64,000 bases of DNA. Source: Martinezella hainanensis (GTDB taxonomy: Bacteria > Pseudomonadota > Alphaproteobacteria > Rhizobiales > Rhizobiaceae). Of the stretch, positions 63,098-64,000 are shown in pieces. The notes beneath the pieces were generated by a model. It saw only the letters and a list, made by a program, of their open reading frames with translations. It did no database searches and was not told the origin of the DNA. The DNA lies in NCBI RefSeq assembly GCF_900094555.1, contig NZ_FMAC01000002.1:558001-622000 (forward strand), written 5' to 3'. Each line of letters begins with the position of its first letter. Within the stretch, counting starts at the first letter, position 1. The translations under genes were made by a program, and so were the position numbers.

Positions 63098-64000
63098 TGG
63101 CTGACATCATTTTTCCCACGAGCACGGCGCCGGGTGCACGTCCCGGCGAAGGTTCCGGCCGGCTGATCAACTGCTATGCTGAACCGCTTGAGCAAGGAGC
63201 ACGCAATAGCTTCGCACGTCGGCGCGCTCCCGGCCTGTCTCCTGTCGCGACCACAACACATAACGGCTGTCGCGGCTTCCACTTTTATAACGGCGACCTG
63301 TTCGTCGCGCAGGCCGATCGACTTTCTCGTGTCAACATCGTGTCTGGCGCCTTTGTGGTGACAGATATTGGCGCGCTCACAGGTACGAAGCGCGTTACAT
63401 TCGCTCGCAACAACAAGGCGCCGATCCCCGATATCGTTTGTGTGACAGAGAACGGCGCCTTCATCGTCAAGCGCGATGTGCCGCCGGTGGCCTATCCAGA
63501 CGGCGATCTGCCGCAGCCGATCAGCGTGACGTTCATTGACGGCTACTTCGTCTTTCCGATCCGTGATGGACGCTATTTCGTTTCCGCGCTCAATGATACG
63601 GCGGTCAGCGCGCTTGACTTCGGCAAAGCCGAAAGCCATCCAGGCGGCCTTCTGAACGCCTTCGGCTTTGGTGAGCAACTGGTTCTCTTCGGGCCTTCCG
63701 GCATGGAGTTCTGGCAGAATGCCGGTAACGCCACCGGAACGCCGTTTTCCCGCGCCGCGGTATTTTCGAAGGGTCTGGCCGACACCTATGCCGTTGCCGG
63801 CATTGAGGAGGGCTTCTCGAGCCTGATATTCGTCGCCGACGACAACGGCGTCTATCGGCTCGACGGCGGATATCAGCCGTCCAAGATATCCGGATCTGAT
63901 CTCGACCGCCTAATTGAAGCGGTGACAGACAAGTCGACGATCGATGTCACGGTTGCTGTCACGTCGGGCCATATGTGGGCGACGGTGACCGGTCCCACGT
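63097..64000 (+). CDS. P22 gp10-like tail hub / packaged-DNA stabilisation protein (3' end outside window)
   Basis: 301 codons visible, open to the right edge. It begins MADIIFPTSTAPGARPGEGS and shows the beta-propeller-like repeats of the family: RRAPGLSPVATTTHNGCRGF, a central FGFGEQLVLFGPSGMEFWQN (the P22 gp10-type tail motif with a characteristic SxxIEFW/GMEFW) and LADTYAVAGIEEG. It seals the portal and joins head to tail in podoviruses. It follows directly on the connector gene (TGATG). Confidence 0.82.
   Translation, partial: MADIIFPTSTAPGARPGEGSGRLINCYAEPLEQGARNSFARRRAPGLSPVATTTHNGCRGFHFYNGDLFVAQADRLSRVNIVSGAFVVTDIGALTGTKRVTFARNNKAPIPDIVCVTENGAFIVKRDVPPVAYPDGDLPQPISVTFIDGYFVFPIRDGRYFVSALNDTAVSALDFGKAESHPGGLLNAFGFGEQLVLFGPSGMEFWQNAGNATGTPFSRAAVFSKGLADTYAVAGIEEGFSSLIFVADDNGVYRLDGGYQPSKISGSDLDRLIEAVTDKSTIDVTVAVTSGHMWATVTGPT

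Overview
The window reads as chromosome of a fast-growing rhizobium (Rhizobium/Agrobacterium group, Alphaproteobacteria). The evidence is a RopA-type porin, a class II (B12-dependent) ribonucleotide reductase NrdJ, an intact ugp glycerol-3-phosphate transporter set, alphaproteobacterial families such as HlyU, DUF1203 and DUF1963, and consistently GC-rich codon use up to about 49 kb. Taxonomy below the family level is inference.

Layout. 1-3737: an operon of four overlapping genes (the first is cut by the window edge) encoding a membrane coiled-coil protein, an anchored vWA-like protein, a MotA/ExbB-like channel protein and a MotB/OmpA-like protein. This is the most interesting and least explained locus. 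3755-10600: an ABC-F ATPase, a secreted esterase, an ExoZ-like acyltransferase, an APH-fold protein, a DUF1963 protein and a 35-residue membrane peptide. 10771-14759: nrdJ with tandem NrdR boxes upstream. 15351-31000: housekeeping and stress genes (gpt, universal stress protein, CinA-like protein, wrbA, tRNA-Leu, ilvA, hlyU-like), two divergent regulator/oxidoreductase pairs with visible operators (SDR/TetR and azoR/LysR), cpdB, a PilZ protein, an EEP phosphatase, aldR-ald. 30498-33767: a minus-strand run cysK-alaX-sseA-GNAT around cysteine and sulfur chemistry. 34065-43265: SDR, photolyase, and a split ugp system (ugpC alone on the plus strand behind a good Pho box; ugpBAE on the minus strand; a tannase-like esterase between them). 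43593-49338: acetyltransferases, tRNA-Asn, a DoxX-like protein, two secreted basic peptides, ropA, a gene-free structured stretch, a YjaB-like GNAT and tRNA-Cys.

From tRNA-Cys rightwards the character changes. 49339-55650 is accessory DNA with long weakly coding stretches and orphan genes, and contains a sulfation cassette: APS kinase cysC, a PAPS-type sulfotransferase and a capsular-type glycosyltransferase. From 55711 to the right edge there is a prophage head-and-tail module of podovirus type: small and large terminase, P22-like portal, scaffold-like protein, N4-gp56-type major capsid protein, head/connector proteins and the start of a P22 gp10-like tail hub. No integrase lies in the window, so the prophage continues beyond it.

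My main candidate for an undescribed system is the stator-like operon at 1-3737. It has the two channel partners of MotAB/ZorAB-type motors, but instead of the usual nucleases or flagellar partners it carries a vWA-like lid protein and a second membrane coiled-coil protein. Secondary candidates are the sulfation cassette, the gene-free structured region at 48.2-48.4 kb and the nested palindrome beside tRNA-Cys.
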